A stretch of 6,376 nucleotides of DNA from Acidimicrobiia bacterium (GTDB lineage Bacteria; Actinomycetota; Acidimicrobiia; IMCC26256; PALSA-555), in assembly GCA_022865365.1 (NCBI GenBank), contig JALHSW010000591.1, positions 1 through 6,376 of the forward strand. Direction: 5' to 3'. Below, in pieces: positions 6,010-6,376 of the stretch (its first letter is position 1; each line of letters begins with the position of its first letter). Both the position numbers and the translations under genes were made by a program. The notes under the pieces were generated by a model, which saw only the letters and a list, made by a program, of their open reading frames with translations, did not search any database and was not told the origin of the DNA.

Positions 6010-6376
6010 TCAGCCGGGCGCGCCGACCTTGACGAGGTTCGCGTACCCGGCGAGCGCAACGGCCACGACGGCACCGATCAGCAGGACGAACGTGATCGAC
6101 GTGACCGACGCGAGGGGACCAGCGATGAGCACGCCCACGGGCACGGTTCCCCCGAACCCCATGATCCACAGCCCCATCACACGCCCCCGCACCGCGTCGT
6201 CGACGTGCTCCTGCAGCACCGTCGACAGCGACGTGATCACGACAAAGTACGCGTAGCCGAGGATCGGCGCGATCACGAGTGCGCCCGCCGGTGAGCGGAC
6301 GAGCGCAAACACGACGAGCACGAGCCCGAACGCTACGAGCGCGGGCCTCACGAGCCGCGCCTTCGAGAACGCCGCG
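6010..6376 (-). CDS. MFS transporter, C-terminal part (N-terminus beyond the window)
   Basis: The 121 visible residues form the last part of a major facilitator superfamily permease. About four hydrophobic segments are seen, at roughly 12-26, 31-53, 68-88 and 93-112. The loop-helix motif VDDAVRGRVMGLWIMGFGGTV (58-78), with RGRVMG at 63-68, strongly resembles the cytoplasmic loop and following helix of the MFS_3/EntS-like exporter group. Those proteins usually have 400 or more residues and 12 helices, so about 70% is missing off the right edge. The frame is open to the edge; the GTG at 6351 is internal, not a start. Substrate is unknown; relatives export siderophores, drugs or other small molecules. 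The stop overlaps a small GCCCG/CGGGC hairpin (6003-6019) with no T-run, a poor terminator, so read-through into the SDR gene is possible. Confidence 0.87.
   Translation of the reverse strand, partial: AAFSKARLVRPALVAFGLVLVVFALVRSPAGALVIAPILGYAYFVVITSLSTVLQEHVDDAVRGRVMGLWIMGFGGTVPVGVLIAGPLASVTSITFVLLIGAVVAVALAGYANLVKVGAPG

Noticed and set aside
6003..6019. Intrinsic terminator at the MFS gene end (GCCCG/CGGGC hairpin)
   Set aside because: The stem is only 5 bp, it overlaps the MFS stop codon, and no T-run follows on either strand.

Overview
The window reads as ordinary chromosome from a high-GC bacterium (about 70% G+C judged by eye, with strong G/C preference at third codon positions). Codon use, a GTG start, an Rpf-like lysozyme domain and the gene set all point to an actinobacterium. 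The C-terminal domain of the secreted hydrolase resembles versions I associate with Acidimicrobiia. That placement is inference, not proof. I see no insertion sequence, phage gene, CRISPR array, tRNA or rRNA.

Layout. (1) Positions 1-1195, minus strand: an ArsC-family thioredoxin-fold reductase followed 19 bp later by an acyl-CoA dehydrogenase that runs off the left edge. (2) Positions 1196-1277: a short divergent intergenic region holding three tandem copies of a 15-bp unit that carries the ribosome binding site of the next gene. (3) Positions 1278-2405, plus strand: a ferritin-like carboxylate-bridged diiron protein with two EX29EX2H ligand motifs. (4) Positions 2402-3905, minus strand: a secreted or membrane-anchored protein of unknown function, then aat (leucyl/phenylalanyl-tRNA--protein transferase). 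The aat stop shares a CTAG tetranucleotide with the stop of the convergent diiron gene, and aat seems to lack a canonical start codon. (5) Positions 4106-5041, plus strand: a secreted coiled-coil protein with a C-terminal Rpf/lysozyme-like domain. (6) Positions 5100-6376, minus strand: an SDR oxidoreductase and, upstream of it, the C-terminal part of an MFS exporter that runs off the right edge.

How they fit together. The acyl-CoA dehydrogenase, diiron protein and SDR suggest lipid or other hydrophobic-substrate oxidation, but no complete pathway is present. Aat feeds the N-degron (ClpS/ClpAP) route. The Rpf-like hydrolase acts on the cell wall outside the membrane, and the divergently encoded unknown protein is also exported. 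No intergenic gap exceeds about 200 bp. I found no clearly new multi-gene system. The best leads are the diiron protein, the repeat that duplicates its ribosome binding site, the non-canonical aat start, and the unknown His/Cys-containing exported protein.
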